DNA of 64,000 nucleotides from a virus. Below the pieces are notes generated by a model that made no database searches, was not told the DNA's origin, and worked only from the letters and a program-made list of their open reading frames with translations. Made by a program: the position numbers and the translations under genes. Shown in pieces: positions 50,977-61,200 of this stretch (position 1 is its first letter; each line of letters starts with the position of its first letter). The DNA is taken from the IMG/VR virus record IMGVR_UViG_3300036819_000087, positions 43,283-107,282 of that record; one strand, written 5' to 3'.

Positions 50977-51345
50977 TCACCCGCGGCTGCCGCGATGCTG
51001 GACCTCGACCCGGGTCACCCGTTCCGACAGGCCCGTGAGCTTGCCGTTCACCTTGCTGAACTCTTCATGGGTGGCCTCCGCGAAGGCGTCAAGTTTCATC
51101 CCCATCTCCCGGATCGCGGCGGTGTTGCTGTTGGCGGCCAGCGTGTTCGCTTCCAGCGCCTGGGTTTGCTGCGCCCGGGATTCCCCCTCGACCAGCCATT
51201 TGGATCGCTGCCGTGCGAAAAACCGCAACGCCGCGACCGGGCCGCCGATGATCGCACCCAGCCCGCCGATGATCGCGATCACGTAGTAGGTGGTGACCAG
51301 GCCCTGCCCGTTCGAGGCGGCGTCGGCGAGGGTCGCGGTCAGCAC
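50977..51345 (-). CDS. Membrane-anchored coiled-coil protein (lysis region)
   Basis: 122 residues: a membrane segment (TYYVIAIIGGLGAIIGGPVA, about 17-38), basic stop, then a long coiled coil (SRAQQTQALEANTLAANSNT, THEEFSKVNGKLTGLSERVT). The arrangement is like actinophage holin/lysis-accessory proteins. The GTG overlaps the upstream stop. Confidence 0.6.
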   Translation of the reverse strand: MLTATLADAASNGQGLVTTYYVIAIIGGLGAIIGGPVAALRFFARQRSKWLVEGESRAQQTQALEANTLAANSNTAAIREMGMKLDAFAEATHEEFSKVNGKLTGLSERVTRVEVQHRGSRG

Positions 51346-51587
51346 CCGAGCCGCCCGTGGAGGGTCTGGAAGTCGCTGCCGAGCTCCCGTTCGTAGGTGG
51401 CGAGCTTTTTCACGTACCGGCGGGTGGCTGTGTCGCTGGGAACCTGGGTCGAGGCGGGGGGTACGGGGGCCTGATTCAGGAGGTGGATGGTGTCGCACCA
51501 CACGTGCTGGGACTGGTGAACCTGCCAGATGGTGTAGGCGGTGTTGGCGCCGAACGCGATGACCACACCAGCGATGAACGCCGCCAC
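51339..51587 (-). CDS. Membrane protein, start uncertain
   Basis: 82 residues from the first GTG: FIAGVVIAFGANTAYTIWQV then a soluble helical tail. Coding bias in this frame continues upstream to about 51675 (QGPEPGEPADRSEYPITRLV) where GAGGAGG stands, but no start codon in frame is seen there, so the N-terminus may be misread or use a rare codon. Confidence 0.5.
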   Translation of the reverse strand: MAAFIAGVVIAFGANTAYTIWQVHQSQHVWCDTIHLLNQAPVPPASTQVPSDTATRRYVKKLATYERELGSDFQTLHGRLGC

Positions 51588-51716
51588 GGCGGCGAGGACC
51601 AGCCGGGTGATCGGGTATTCGCTGCGGTCGGCCGGTTCGCCTGGTTCTGGTCCCTGTTTGCTGGTGTGGGTGACACAGCCTCCTCGGGTCAGCGGATAGT
51701 ACGGTGGGCATCCAGG

Positions 51717-52400
51717 TCAGCCGAGTAGCTGACGCAGCGTGATCGCGTCGCGGATCCGGGCCTCCCGGCCGGTGGGGCTGTCGTGGCCGGGATGGTTGAT
51801 GTAGTTCCCCATGACGGCGCGGCCCTCGGCGTACGTGGTGTCCTGGTGGCCGCCGGTCAGGTCAGCGCGGTCGTGGTGCACCTGGACCGGTATCAGCCGC
51901 TCCATGCCGACGCGGCGGCCGACCTCGGAGATCCACACGTCCACGTTGGGGGATTCGGATACGTGGCCGAGGTGGGCGGTCCAGGCGGCCGGCCAGGCGG
52001 GGAAAAAGTTCCCGCCCGGCAGGTTGGAGGACAAGGCCAGCACCGCCGGGTCCTGGGACATGATGGCCACGTCCCAGCCGTCGGTGAGCATGGTGGCGTC
52101 ATCGTTCCACAGCAGGCACCAGCGGCCCCGCGCCATCCCCGCGAGAGCGTTGTAATACCGGTGGAGCTGCGCGTACCCGAACCGTTCCGGCGCCACCCAC
52201 AAGCGGACCAGGTCGTGCCCATAGTCGGTGTGGGCCTCGTCGCCGAGCGTCTCGGCTACTTCCCTGGTCATGGTGTCATCGGGGTCGGCGGCGACCAGGA
52301 CCTCGACCTGGGCGGGGCTGGTGGCCTTGCCGAGGAGGCTGCCGATCGACGCGGCCAGGCTGGCCGGGCGGCCGCGGGAGGGGAGCAGGACCGAGATCAC
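51717..52400 (-). CDS. Glycosyltransferase (GT-A fold, family 2-like)
   Basis: 227 residues. ISVLLPSRGRPASLAASIGS, VEVLVAADPDD, YYNALAGMARGRWCLLWNDD, ATMLTDGWD matches GT-A nucleotide-sugar enzymes (N-terminal nucleotide-binding strand and a DD metal site in LWNDDA). GGAGGAGA precedes the GTG. With the next genes it forms a sugar-modification cassette embedded among tail genes. Confidence 0.7.
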   Translation of the reverse strand: MISVLLPSRGRPASLAASIGSLLGKATSPAQVEVLVAADPDDTMTREVAETLGDEAHTDYGHDLVRLWVAPERFGYAQLHRYYNALAGMARGRWCLLWNDDATMLTDGWDVAIMSQDPAVLALSSNLPGGNFFPAWPAAWTAHLGHVSESPNVDVWISEVGRRVGMERLIPVQVHHDRADLTGGHQDTTYAEGRAVMGNYINHPGHDSPTGREARIRDAITLRQLLG

Positions 52401-52528
52401 CGGCGTCTCCTCCCCCGCGCCCGGCCGGCCACCTTGCTGTCCCGGTAGGCGATCACCGCGACCACGGCCACGGCCGCCAGCACGGCGGCCCCCACGGCCA
52501 GCGGGACCGCCCACAGAAGCCACCTCAC
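52397..52528 (-). CDS. 43-residue membrane peptide
   Basis: MRWLLWAVPLAVGAAVLAAV, AVVAVIAYRDSKVAGRARG, RRRR: a single membrane segment with a strongly basic tail. It overlaps both neighbours by GTGA-type junctions, supporting translation between the methyltransferase and glycosyltransferase. Confidence 0.5.
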   Translation of the reverse strand: MRWLLWAVPLAVGAAVLAAVAVVAVIAYRDSKVAGRARGRRRR

Positions 52529-53727
52529 TGGACCGTCCCCGCGTCGGCGACCTCGAAGTGCGGGAGGGGGAACACCATCCGCCCGCCCGTGTTGAGGTAG
52601 TCGCGTTCCCGGTCGAGGAACACCGGCCGGAAAAACCACGGCGAGACCAGCAACGCGTCGGGCGGGTCGGCGCGCATCTCCTCTTCGGAGATGATGGGGA
52701 TGCCGGTCGCGGCCATGATCTTCCCGACCTTGGCCGGGTTCCGTTCGACCGCGGCGGGGAGCAGTTCGGGGCCGGCGCCGATCATCTGGAGGATGGTGCC
52801 GCCCCGCGTGCTGGCCCCGTACACCAGCACCCGGCGGCCGTCGGTCTGGGCGTCCTGGAGGAACTGGCGGGTCCGGTCCAGTTCGGCGGCCACCTGCTCA
52901 CCCCACGCCAGCCAGGTCGCCGGCTGGCCGAGCCGCTGGACCCGCTCGGCGCCGAGCGCCGCCTCGACCGACGGCCGGACCGGCCGCACACCCTGATGGG
53001 AGACGAGGACCCGGAAACAGCCACCGTTGACCTCGGAGTAGCCGACCCCGTTGATTTCCAGCCCGTACCGGGCCAGCAGCGGCTGAAGGCTGCCGACGCT
53101 GAAGTAGGTGCAGTGCTCGTGGCAGATGTTGTCGACCGCGTTGGAGCCAAGCATGGCGGCGGCGTAGTTCTGCTGGATCAGCCACACCCCGTCCGGGGCC
53201 AGCACCGACGCGACGCCCTCGACGAATTCGCCGGGGTCGTCGAGGTCGTAAAACATGCTGACCGAGGTGATCACGTCGAACGGTTCGGGGCAGTACTCGG
53301 GCCGGAAGAAATCCGGGATGACCGCGTCGGCGTGGGTGAGTGCCTCGTCGCGGAACTGGCCGAGCGGGTCGATCCCGCAGCGGAACACCTCATCCGGCAC
53401 GTTGGAGAGCAGGGTGCCGTCGTTGCAGGCGATGTCCAGCCAGGTGGCCGGGTCCGGGCGGGCGGTCAGAGCATGCCGGGCCACGTCGGCCAGATCCGCG
53501 CGGATGGCCTCGTTCACCCCGGATTTGAACCCGTACCGGTCGTGGTAGAGCAGGTGCCGGGGTGTGGTCACCTCGAGCTGAAGGAGCCCGCAGCCGGTGC
53601 AGATGACCAGGGTCAGCGGCCACCGGTCCCCCCGTGGCTCGCCGGGGTCGATGAAGTCGGGGAGGTAGTGGCCGCCGAGGTCGAGGACCTGTTCCGTAGC
53701 GGACTGGCAGGAGCGGCAGGTGTTCAC
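52525..53727 (-). CDS. Sugar C-methyltransferase (TylC3/CloU-type)
   Basis: 400 residues. An N-terminal zinc module (CRSCQSATEQVLDLGGHYLP, VICTGCGLLQLE), a SAM domain (WLDIACNDGTLLSNV, DVITSVSMFYDLDDPGEF, NICHEHCTYFSVGSLQPLL) and a C-terminal Rossmann-like domain (VLVYGASTRGGTILQ) are the three parts of NDP-sugar C-methyltransferases. It would methylate a nucleotide sugar made with the neighbouring epimerase/dehydratase. Start GTG overlapping the next gene. Confidence 0.8.
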   Translation of the reverse strand: MNTCRSCQSATEQVLDLGGHYLPDFIDPGEPRGDRWPLTLVICTGCGLLQLEVTTPRHLLYHDRYGFKSGVNEAIRADLADVARHALTARPDPATWLDIACNDGTLLSNVPDEVFRCGIDPLGQFRDEALTHADAVIPDFFRPEYCPEPFDVITSVSMFYDLDDPGEFVEGVASVLAPDGVWLIQQNYAAAMLGSNAVDNICHEHCTYFSVGSLQPLLARYGLEINGVGYSEVNGGCFRVLVSHQGVRPVRPSVEAALGAERVQRLGQPATWLAWGEQVAAELDRTRQFLQDAQTDGRRVLVYGASTRGGTILQMIGAGPELLPAAVERNPAKVGKIMAATGIPIISEEEMRADPPDALLVSPWFFRPVFLDRERDYLNTGGRMVFPLPHFEVADAGTVQ

Positions 53728-54623
53728 CGGCTCCTCCAGTAGGCGAGCACGTCGGCGAGGGCCTCGTCCAGGCCCCGGCGTGGTGCCCACCCGGCCGCGG
53801 TCAGCTTGTCCACACTGATCACCGGGAACTCGTGTGGCCGGTCCGCGCGGCCGAACCGCGGGTCCGCCTTGGTGGGGATGCCGTCGGCCATCGTCGACAT
53901 GGACAGGAGCAGGTCGAGGACCTGGCCGATGGTCACCGTGGCCGGGCTGGCCACGTTGTAAATCCCCGCCGGCTGCTCGATCGCCACCTGGTAGGCGGCG
54001 ATCACGTCGTCGACGTGGGAGAAGTTCCGCCGGGCGCCGAGGTCGCCGTGGGTGACGTGGTCGGTTTCGCCCCGCTCGACCGCGACGATACGCCGGGCGA
54101 ACGCTGACTCGGCGTTGACGGATTGCCGGCCGTGCCCGCAATGGTTGAACGCCCTCGTCGTCACCACCGGGAGACCCCAGCGCCGCGCGTACACCATGCC
54201 GAGGGTGGTCGCGGCCAGCTTCGACACCCCGTACGGGGTGGTGGGCTGGCAGACGCTGTCCTCGGTGAGCACGTCACCACGGTGCCAGTGCTCGTACCCG
54301 TACTCCTCGCTGGTGCCGGCCAGCAGGACGCGGGCTTCGGAGCCGACCGCGCGGACGGCTTCGAGGAGGTTCAGCGCCCCGGTCGTGTTCACGTCCAGCA
54401 CCCGGCGCGGGTCCACCATGGACTCCCCCGGCCACGCCGCGGCGGCCAGGTGATAGATCCGGTCCGGCTCGAACGACTCGACGATCCGGCGGATCTGTTC
54501 GTAGTCGCGAATGTCATGCCCGAACCGGGCGTCGAACTCCCACACCTGATGGCCCTGGTCGATCAGGGCCGTGGCCAGGTGACGGCCAGCGAACCCGGCC
54601 GCGCCAGTGATCAGAATCCTCAC
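53724..54623 (-). CDS. NAD-dependent epimerase/dehydratase (GDP-mannose-dehydratase-like)
   Basis: 299 residues, extended short-chain dehydrogenase: RILITGAAGFAGRHLATALI (NAD site), SEEYGYEHW and catalytic YGVSK (Tyr-x3-Lys), then FNHCGHGRQ, RNFSHVDDVIAAY. Resembles GDP-mannose 4,6-dehydratases and related nucleotide-sugar enzymes. Coupled to both neighbours. Confidence 0.8.
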   Translation of the reverse strand: MRILITGAAGFAGRHLATALIDQGHQVWEFDARFGHDIRDYEQIRRIVESFEPDRIYHLAAAAWPGESMVDPRRVLDVNTTGALNLLEAVRAVGSEARVLLAGTSEEYGYEHWHRGDVLTEDSVCQPTTPYGVSKLAATTLGMVYARRWGLPVVTTRAFNHCGHGRQSVNAESAFARRIVAVERGETDHVTHGDLGARRNFSHVDDVIAAYQVAIEQPAGIYNVASPATVTIGQVLDLLLSMSTMADGIPTKADPRFGRADRPHEFPVISVDKLTAAGWAPRRGLDEALADVLAYWRSR

Positions 54624-55780
54624 GCCTGTGCTCCGTCCTTCGGGCCGGCGGCTTTGCCGGCGTAATGCTCGGCCAAAAACTCGAGAGAGGGTTTCCAGTG
54701 GTCCAGGAGGACCCGGTCCGCGTCGTAGCCCATCGCGAACTCCCGCGCCGCGGCCCGCTTCGATGCGGCGTACCGGTGGGCCTTCTCATAGGCGCGGTGG
54801 ATGCCCTCGATCGACGGGGCCTGCCACCATGCCTGGTGGACCGGGTTCCAGAACGGCTGCCCGTCCACGCACCAGCCGGGCCCGGCCAGCTCGGTCATCG
54901 CCGAACCGCGGGTCACGATCACCGGCGTCCCGCACGCCTGCGCCTCGATGATCGGGATCCCGAACCCCTCCCCGTAGCTGGCGGAGGAGAGCACGTCGAG
55001 GCACCCGTACCATTCGGCCAGGCTGGACGGTTTGATAGACCCGGTGACGTAGGCGTACTGGTCGGAGAACTTCACGTGCTCGAAGATCCCCAGCCGCTGC
55101 GCGAGCGTGACCAGGTTGAGCTGGTTGTTCGGCATCTGCGGCAGCGCATGCACGAGGAGGAGCGCTTCCGGGTGATCCTTGTGGAACCGGGCGAACGCGG
55201 CGAACTGCTCCGCGTAGGCTTTCCGGACCCCGTCCTTGTTGGCGGCGTTCATGCCGACCACGAACCGGCCCTCCACCCCCCACCTTGTGCGCAGCTCGGC
55301 CCGGTCCGCGGGCGGGCGGAACACGGACGGGTCGACGCCGTGGGGGATGTACAGCGGGGTGAAGCCGGCGGCGGTGAGCTGGTCGCGGCCGTGCGCGCTC
55401 ATCGCGACCGGGATGGTCCCGGAGTCGCGGAGCATCTTCTCGTCGGCGACGCCGAGCCGGTCACAGTCGACCGGCATCCACATCGCTGCGGGCAGGGTCT
55501 TGATCACGTCGGGGTTCATCGGCCAGGCGTCCGCGAGGACGATGACCAGTTCGGCGCGGGTGGTGTGGGCGTGCGCGGCGATGATGTCGTTGCCGTAGCC
55601 GTCCATCCCGCCGGGCAGGACCGTGATGCCGCCCCACTGGGAGCCCTGGCCCTGGAGGCCGTAGAACGCGGAGATGGTGACCTCGTGGCCGAGGTCCCGC
55701 AACCTGGACGCGAAGATGGCGGTCTGCTGACCGTAGCCAGTACCAGCCCAGGGGGCGTTGCTGTGCCAGAGAATGCGCAA
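54620..55780 (-). CDS. Glycosyltransferase, GT4 type
   Basis: 386 residues. LRILWHSNAPWAGTGYGQQT, AMSAHGRDQLTAAGFTPLYI, PHGVDPSVF and SSASYGEGFGIPIIEAQACG, TPVIVTRG are the donor-site signatures of the GT4 family (EGFG....EA..G.PV). It would transfer the sugar to a virion or host acceptor. The TTG at 55780 is chosen for GGAG 7 bases upstream; ATG 55798 is also possible. Confidence 0.8.
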   Translation of the reverse strand: MRILWHSNAPWAGTGYGQQTAIFASRLRDLGHEVTISAFYGLQGQGSQWGGITVLPGGMDGYGNDIIAAHAHTTRAELVIVLADAWPMNPDVIKTLPAAMWMPVDCDRLGVADEKMLRDSGTIPVAMSAHGRDQLTAAGFTPLYIPHGVDPSVFRPPADRAELRTRWGVEGRFVVGMNAANKDGVRKAYAEQFAAFARFHKDHPEALLLVHALPQMPNNQLNLVTLAQRLGIFEHVKFSDQYAYVTGSIKPSSLAEWYGCLDVLSSASYGEGFGIPIIEAQACGTPVIVTRGSAMTELAGPGWCVDGQPFWNPVHQAWWQAPSIEGIHRAYEKAHRYAASKRAAAREFAMGYDADRVLLDHWKPSLEFLAEHYAGKAAGPKDGAQA

Positions 55781-55814
55781 GACGCGACTCCAATTCATGG
55801 GAGGGTTGAGGATT

Positions 55815-56240
55815 GTGACCGGGGCCGATGACCTGCCGATCGAGACGCGGCGGAAGATGTGGGGCTGGTTCGGGCCGACGTGGCCGTCGGAGGTCTGCTA
55901 CGACGGGGACCGGCTCCGCGAAGAGATGCGTAAGCCGTTCCCGGCCGGGGAGTCCTGCCTGTGGTGTAAGGAGCCGCTGGACGAGGCGGCGGGGGACGCC
56001 GGGCAGGCGCTGCCCGTTTACCCCACCGGGATTGGGCACGTGCACAAGGAGTGCATGCTCCGCCAGGTCCTCGGCCCGGTCGCGCACCTCGAACGCCAGT
56101 GCACCTGCTACATCACCGACCCGGACACCCCAGTGCCGGGCCCGGCCGCCGCGCGCCCCGGCGAGGCTGAGATGACCGAGCGGCAGGAAGCGCTGGCCGT
56201 CTGGGCGTGGGTCCAGGCCCACGGCGTCGGCGGCTGGTGA
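55815..56240 (+). CDS. Zinc-type protein of actinophages, plus strand
   Basis: 141 residues. SCLWCKEPLDEAAGDAGQAL, GHVHKECMLRQVLGPVAHLE, RQCTCYITDPD: the CxxC ... H..C ... C.C pattern is a recurrent actinophage small-protein family, unknown function. GGAGGG lies upstream of the GTG; it is divergent from the GT4 gene. Confidence 0.6.
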   Translation: MTGADDLPIETRRKMWGWFGPTWPSEVCYDGDRLREEMRKPFPAGESCLWCKEPLDEAAGDAGQALPVYPTGIGHVHKECMLRQVLGPVAHLERQCTCYITDPDTPVPGPAAARPGEAEMTERQEALAVWAWVQAHGVGGW

Positions 56241-56380
56241 TGGACGGGCCGCACTGCCCCGTCGACATCGGGGCCGCGCTGGCGTGGCGGTGCCTGGCGT
56301 GCGGCCGTTGGCCGTGCCCGCGGCGAGCCGCCGATCTGGCCCGTGGCCAGCGAAGAAAACTCGGCGGGAAACTCGGCTAG
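56240..56380 (+). CDS. 46-residue cysteine-containing protein
   Basis: MDGPHCPVDIGAALAWRCLA, CGRWPCPRRAADLARGQRRK and on: four cysteines that could form a zinc site, basic tail. Its ATG overlaps the previous stop (TGATG); its TAG overlaps the end of the convergent tail gene by 4 bases. Confidence 0.5.
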   Translation: MDGPHCPVDIGAALAWRCLACGRWPCPRRAADLARGQRRKLGGKLG

Positions 56381-58164
56381 TTGCTGACCCAGACGGCTTC
56401 GAAGTGGGATTCGGTCCCGGTCCCTACGCTGGTGGTCATGGTGCCGGTGCCGTCCTGGACCGCATAGACGGGCTGGACCGTGTCCCCCTCACGCAGGTAG
56501 TACAGGCCGAGGGCCTCGGCGCCGGGGATGAGGGAGGTGGATACGGACCGGACGTGCTGGTACCAGTCCGGGGAGTTGTAGCCGGCGGGGGTCTGGGCGA
56601 TCGCGGCGACCGGATGGAACGTGCCGCCGATCGCGGTGGAGAAGTAGCCGGCGCAGACCAGGTACCAGCCGGCGGCCTGCGCGGTGTACAAGTTCGACCC
56701 GCCGGAGGTCCAGCCGCCGTAGTTGTCGCCGGGGGTGGCGTGGACCCGGCCGGTCAGGTTGTTCATGGTGATCGTGTCGAACGAGTTGTAGGCCAGCCCC
56801 GACTGGGCGCTCGACTGGTAGGACAGCAGGTAGGGCCGGTTGATCAGGAAGTTCAGGTCCCCGGCCATGTGGGCCTGCCACAGGGCGGGGAGGTCAGCGC
56901 CGGGGGTGCCGGCCTGCCACCGGAACCCGGTCGCGGGCGGTGTCCACGCCAGGGCGGTCCCGCCCGCCCACAGTGCTCCGAGCCACACGACGACCAGGCG
57001 GCACGGCTGCCCGCCGATCAGCGCCAGCGACCCGCCCGAGTTTTGCTGGGTGATCAGCTTGACCGTGTCCCCGGCATGCAAATCGAGGATGCGGGTCACC
57101 TGGGGTGACGTGCCGCCGGTGCCGGCGGCGGAGTAGGACGGCCCCCACAGGTTCGTTGAGTTGACCTGAAGGCCGGCTTGCCGCTGCCCGCCAGTGTTGG
57201 CGGACCAGTTGACGAACCCGTGGACCAGGTACAGGCCAGCCAGCGGCACCGTATACGTGCTGGTGCCGGTGTTGAGGCCCGAATAGGAGTCGACCTGGGT
57301 GCCGGACGTGTTCCCGGCCAAAGGGACGGTGGCGACGGTGCCGGTCGAGATCGTGCCGCCGTTGAGGTTGGCGGCCCGCAGCATCGGCGGGTTGTTCAGC
57401 ACGTTCAGGGCCCCGCCGAGCCCCGACAGGCCGTTCAGCAGGGTGGAGGTGACCGCCGTGGTGCCAGCGAACGCGGTCTGCGGGGTGGGGACAGTGGAGA
57501 CGGTGCCGCCGCCGGTGACCACCCCCGCCCACAGCCCATACCAGCGGCACAGCTCCCCCGAATAGTCACCGGTCTGGTTGACGAACGAGTACGAGCTCCC
57601 GGAGGCGTCGTTGCACACCCCGACCGGGCTGGAATAGGCGGTCGTGGAGGCGGGGACCAGGTCGAGGGCGAACGCGGCGTTGTCGCGGCTGGTCGACGAC
57701 AACTGGTGGCCGCCGGTGACGGTCCCCCCGCCAGCCTCGTTCAGCGCGGCACCGAACCCGCCTGCGTTGGTGGTCGCCCCAATCACAGGCAGGCCCCACA
57801 TGAGGAAATAGCCGCCCGCGGACCCGGCCGCGCCGGCGGAGCCGGGGACGGTGGCCAGGAGCCGCCCGGTCGCGACCGAGTTGGGCAGGTCCTCCCCGAA
57901 CCCGAACAGGACCGCGTTGTCGGCGTAGTTTTTCCAGGCGTTGGCGGTGACCGTGTTGGCCATGTCGGTGAACGACCCGGCCGACGACGAGGCTTGTTTC
58001 ATCGTCGGGGTGGTGAGCCCCTCGACCAGCAGGGGCCGGTTCGCGTGGAACAGAATCCCGTTCGGGGTGTGGAAGTTCCCGGGGGTGTACGTGTACAGGT
58101 CCGTGTCGAGCTGGCCCGCGGTGATCGGCGCCGACCCGGCATAGGTGCTCGGCGGAATCGGCAC
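56377..58164 (-). CDS. Tail/receptor-binding protein with C1q-like beta domains
   Basis: 595 residues. The N-terminal half is Gly/Ser/Thr-rich; two similar beta-sandwich units follow: one around 310-390 (STYTVPLAGLYLVHGFVNWS, ILDLHAGDTVKLITQQNSGG) and one around 490-595 (YTAQAAGWYLVCAGYFSTAI, LYYLREGDTVQPVYAVQDG). The A/AG.Y.V.....W - L..GDTV pattern is that of C1q/TNF-like folds used by phage tip and fibre proteins. GTG at 58164 with GGAGG 8 bases upstream. Confidence 0.65.
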   Translation of the reverse strand: MPIPPSTYAGSAPITAGQLDTDLYTYTPGNFHTPNGILFHANRPLLVEGLTTPTMKQASSSAGSFTDMANTVTANAWKNYADNAVLFGFGEDLPNSVATGRLLATVPGSAGAAGSAGGYFLMWGLPVIGATTNAGGFGAALNEAGGGTVTGGHQLSSTSRDNAAFALDLVPASTTAYSSPVGVCNDASGSSYSFVNQTGDYSGELCRWYGLWAGVVTGGGTVSTVPTPQTAFAGTTAVTSTLLNGLSGLGGALNVLNNPPMLRAANLNGGTISTGTVATVPLAGNTSGTQVDSYSGLNTGTSTYTVPLAGLYLVHGFVNWSANTGGQRQAGLQVNSTNLWGPSYSAAGTGGTSPQVTRILDLHAGDTVKLITQQNSGGSLALIGGQPCRLVVVWLGALWAGGTALAWTPPATGFRWQAGTPGADLPALWQAHMAGDLNFLINRPYLLSYQSSAQSGLAYNSFDTITMNNLTGRVHATPGDNYGGWTSGGSNLYTAQAAGWYLVCAGYFSTAIGGTFHPVAAIAQTPAGYNSPDWYQHVRSVSTSLIPGAEALGLYYLREGDTVQPVYAVQDGTGTMTTSVGTGTESHFEAVWVSN

Positions 58165-58293
58165 CAGGATCACCTCCGGGGGTATCGTGGCCGGGTGACC
58201 GGCGGTGCGGGTGGCGCCACAGGCCTGGCCGCCGCGGCGGGGTACTGGCGCGTCAAGGAGCGGCTGAGGCGCCCGAAGGCCACCGGCCGCCGG

Positions 58294-61200
58294 TCACCAG
58301 GCGAGGGTGTTGGCCCCGAGCACGTCGTTGCCGGTGTCGGCGGTCAGGACGGCCGCCTCCTGGTCGTATGGGCTCATCTGGTAGGTGGTGTCCCACACGC
58401 CGGGCCCGATGTCGTGGGTGACTTTCTGGATCATCACCGGCAGGTTGTAGGCGGGGCCGGCGACGGGGCGCCGGTTGACGGCGGCCACGTCAGCCAGGTC
58501 GGTTTGCAGGATCGGGGTGAACGCGGTCGGGTACCGGGCGGCCCGGACGGTCAGGGACCGGACCCGCATGCTCGGCTGCTTGTATTTCGCCAGCGACCAG
58601 TAGGCCCGGTCGAAGGCGTCCTGCGGGCTTGACCCCGACACGGTCTGCTGTAGGGGGCCGCGGGCCAGGTAGGTGTTGATGCTGGCCTGGTCTTTCTCGA
58701 CCGGGGCGATCAGCGTGTTCGGGCCCTGGTTGAGGGTGGCCTGGACGATGTTCTGAAGGTAGGTGTTGTCGTAGTCGAACCCGGCGGCCGGCTCGTACGG
58801 CACCTCCCCCAGCAGGGTGTCATCCCCGAACGTCACCGACGTGGGCAGGTTGTAGATCGCGGGCCTGGGAAGCATGACCAGGTTCCCGTTCGCGTTGGCG
58901 AACCACATCGCCCCCGAGGAGAGGGCGTCGCCGTTGAGGGAATCGGCGAGGGCGGTCCCGTCGGTGGAGTACGCCGGCCCGAGCCCCATGTTGTCCGTCA
59001 CGGCACCGGGCCCGGCCGGCTGAAGCCCGGCGAACGACCACGCCAGGTAGCGGGCGAACCGGGACATGATCCGGTCCCCGGCGAACCCGGTCGCCCCCGA
59101 CTGGTAATGCTGGACGACCCGGTTCGCGTCGAGCAGGTACGGGTAGACGGTCCCGTACGCCATCCCGTAATTCCAGTTGGAGTTGAAGAATCCCGCCAAC
59201 TGGTACGGCCACGACGCCTCCCCCCACACCAGGCCCACGATCGGGCCCGCCGCAGCGGTACCCGAGATCGTGTTCTGGAACACCCCGTTGACGTAGAACG
59301 AGACCTGCCCGCTGGTGATGACGATGACCATGTGCACCAGGTCGCCGAGGGTCGCCGGGGTCGTCCCAACCGTGATGACCCCGTTCTGGGTGGCCTCGAT
59401 GAAGGTCACCGGGTTCCCGGAGGTGGCAGGGAAGTACATGCCCGCGGCGAGGATGAACCCCGGCGAGATCGTGTTGGGCTGGGTGGAGGCGATGTTGGGC
59501 TGGCCGAGGAGCTGGAACAACTGCATGATCGAGATGGTGCCGGCCTCGTCGGCGATCGGCTGGACCGTGAACCACATCTCAAACGTGCACCCGGTGCCGG
59601 GGCCGATCTGCGGAAGCCCATAGTCGGGGCCGTACTGGGCGCCGGGCCCCCGCTGCCCCGACATGTCGAACGTGGAGTAGCCGGTGCATCCCATCCCGGT
59701 CCCGGAATCGCCGAGGAACCCCAGCGACTGGCCGGTCTCGACCGGTTCGGCGCCGCCGTCGTGGTAGGCGGCGGTCTGCTGATTGGTCCGGCTGGTGTTG
59801 ACCGCGATCAGCCCGTCACATTCGCTGGCGGTTTTCTCGACCCCGTTGATCGTGTTGGTGGCGACACTGTATTGCTCGCTGAACGGGAAGCAGGCGTAGG
59901 GGGCGTCGCAGAGGATTTCACCTTGGACCGCGCTGGGCATGTTGGTGGACGACGCGGCCCCGACCTGGTCGGTGGCGGTCAGCACCGACATGCCCCATTG
60001 GGGCATGTCCGGCCAGTCCTGCGGCCACCTTTCGACGTACCCGGAGCCGACCGGGTACCGGCGGCCCTGCCAGTAGGCGGTGACCCGGACCGGGATTTCC
60101 AGCCGCAGCAGACCGGTCCCCATCGGGCCGGTCCCCTGGTTCGGGCCGGCCTCAGCTACCCAGAATGTGGCCGCGGTGCCGGGCGTGCCGGCCGCGTTGA
60201 CCTGGCCGGTGGCCAGCCGCGCCGTCGCCGGCGGGGTCACATCGGTCAGAGTGACCTGGGTCCAGGTCGCGGCGGGGATCGCCGCAGCCGAACTGGTGGA
60301 CGTGGAGATCGCCGACCCCGCCGCGGTTTGCCAGTTGATCGCGACCGTGACCCCGCTCGACCAGCCCGCCGCGTTGTACACCCACGCCGACATCGAATAC
60401 GGCGCGTTCGGGGTGACCGTCTCCGCCTCACACCGGGCACCGGGCGCCGCGGTCGTGCCGTTGCCGGTGAACTGAAGCGACCCGGCCGATACTGCGCCCT
60501 GGCCGCTGGCGAACGTCTGCGCGGCCGACGCGGCCAGGCGGGCGCTGTTCACCGCGGACCAGCCGGCGATGCCCTGCTGGAAACACGGGTTGGAGTTGAT
60601 CGCGTCGCAGTAAAACGGGGAGCCGGGCCATTGGGGGTCGAAGTCACCGGCGACGTTGTTCATCTGGACCGTCATGGTGCCCGACTCGGGTTGCGCCAGC
60701 TCGTACTGGCGGCCCCGCTCCACATGGATCCCGGCGGTTTCCCCCTGGGTGAGCGTGTACGGGGTGAGGTCCACCCACCCGGCCTCGAAGATCGGCGCGG
60801 TCGGGTCTCCCGGCTCGGCCCCGAACGAGGCTTCCACGTACACCAGCGGATAGTTCGGGTTGGTGATCGTGGGCGGGGCGCTGGCCTGGGTGAGACCGCC
60901 CATGCACGCCGACAGGCCGGTCGAGGCGGTCCCGTACCCCCATGCGGCGGTGACGGTGCCCGCGTTGAACGCCCCCCACGCGGAATGCATGACGATCTGG
61001 TTCTGGCTGAACGTCAGCGGGGTGAGGGTGGTGCCGCCCGCCGCCGCGGTCCACCCGGTGCCGGGCCCGGTGACCGTGGGAGCGGTCGCCCCGTTGTACC
61101 CGGACGCGGCGACCGAGAACACGTAATCGGCCTGTCCGGTGACCGCGGTCATGGTCGCGGCGGTGCCGGGGCCTTGCACAGCCTGCCACGGCCCGAAGTC

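Noticed and set aside
58174-58293. Short gene between the two large tail genes
   Set aside because: Candidate frames are either too short or run far into antisense of the next gene, with no ribosome binding site.
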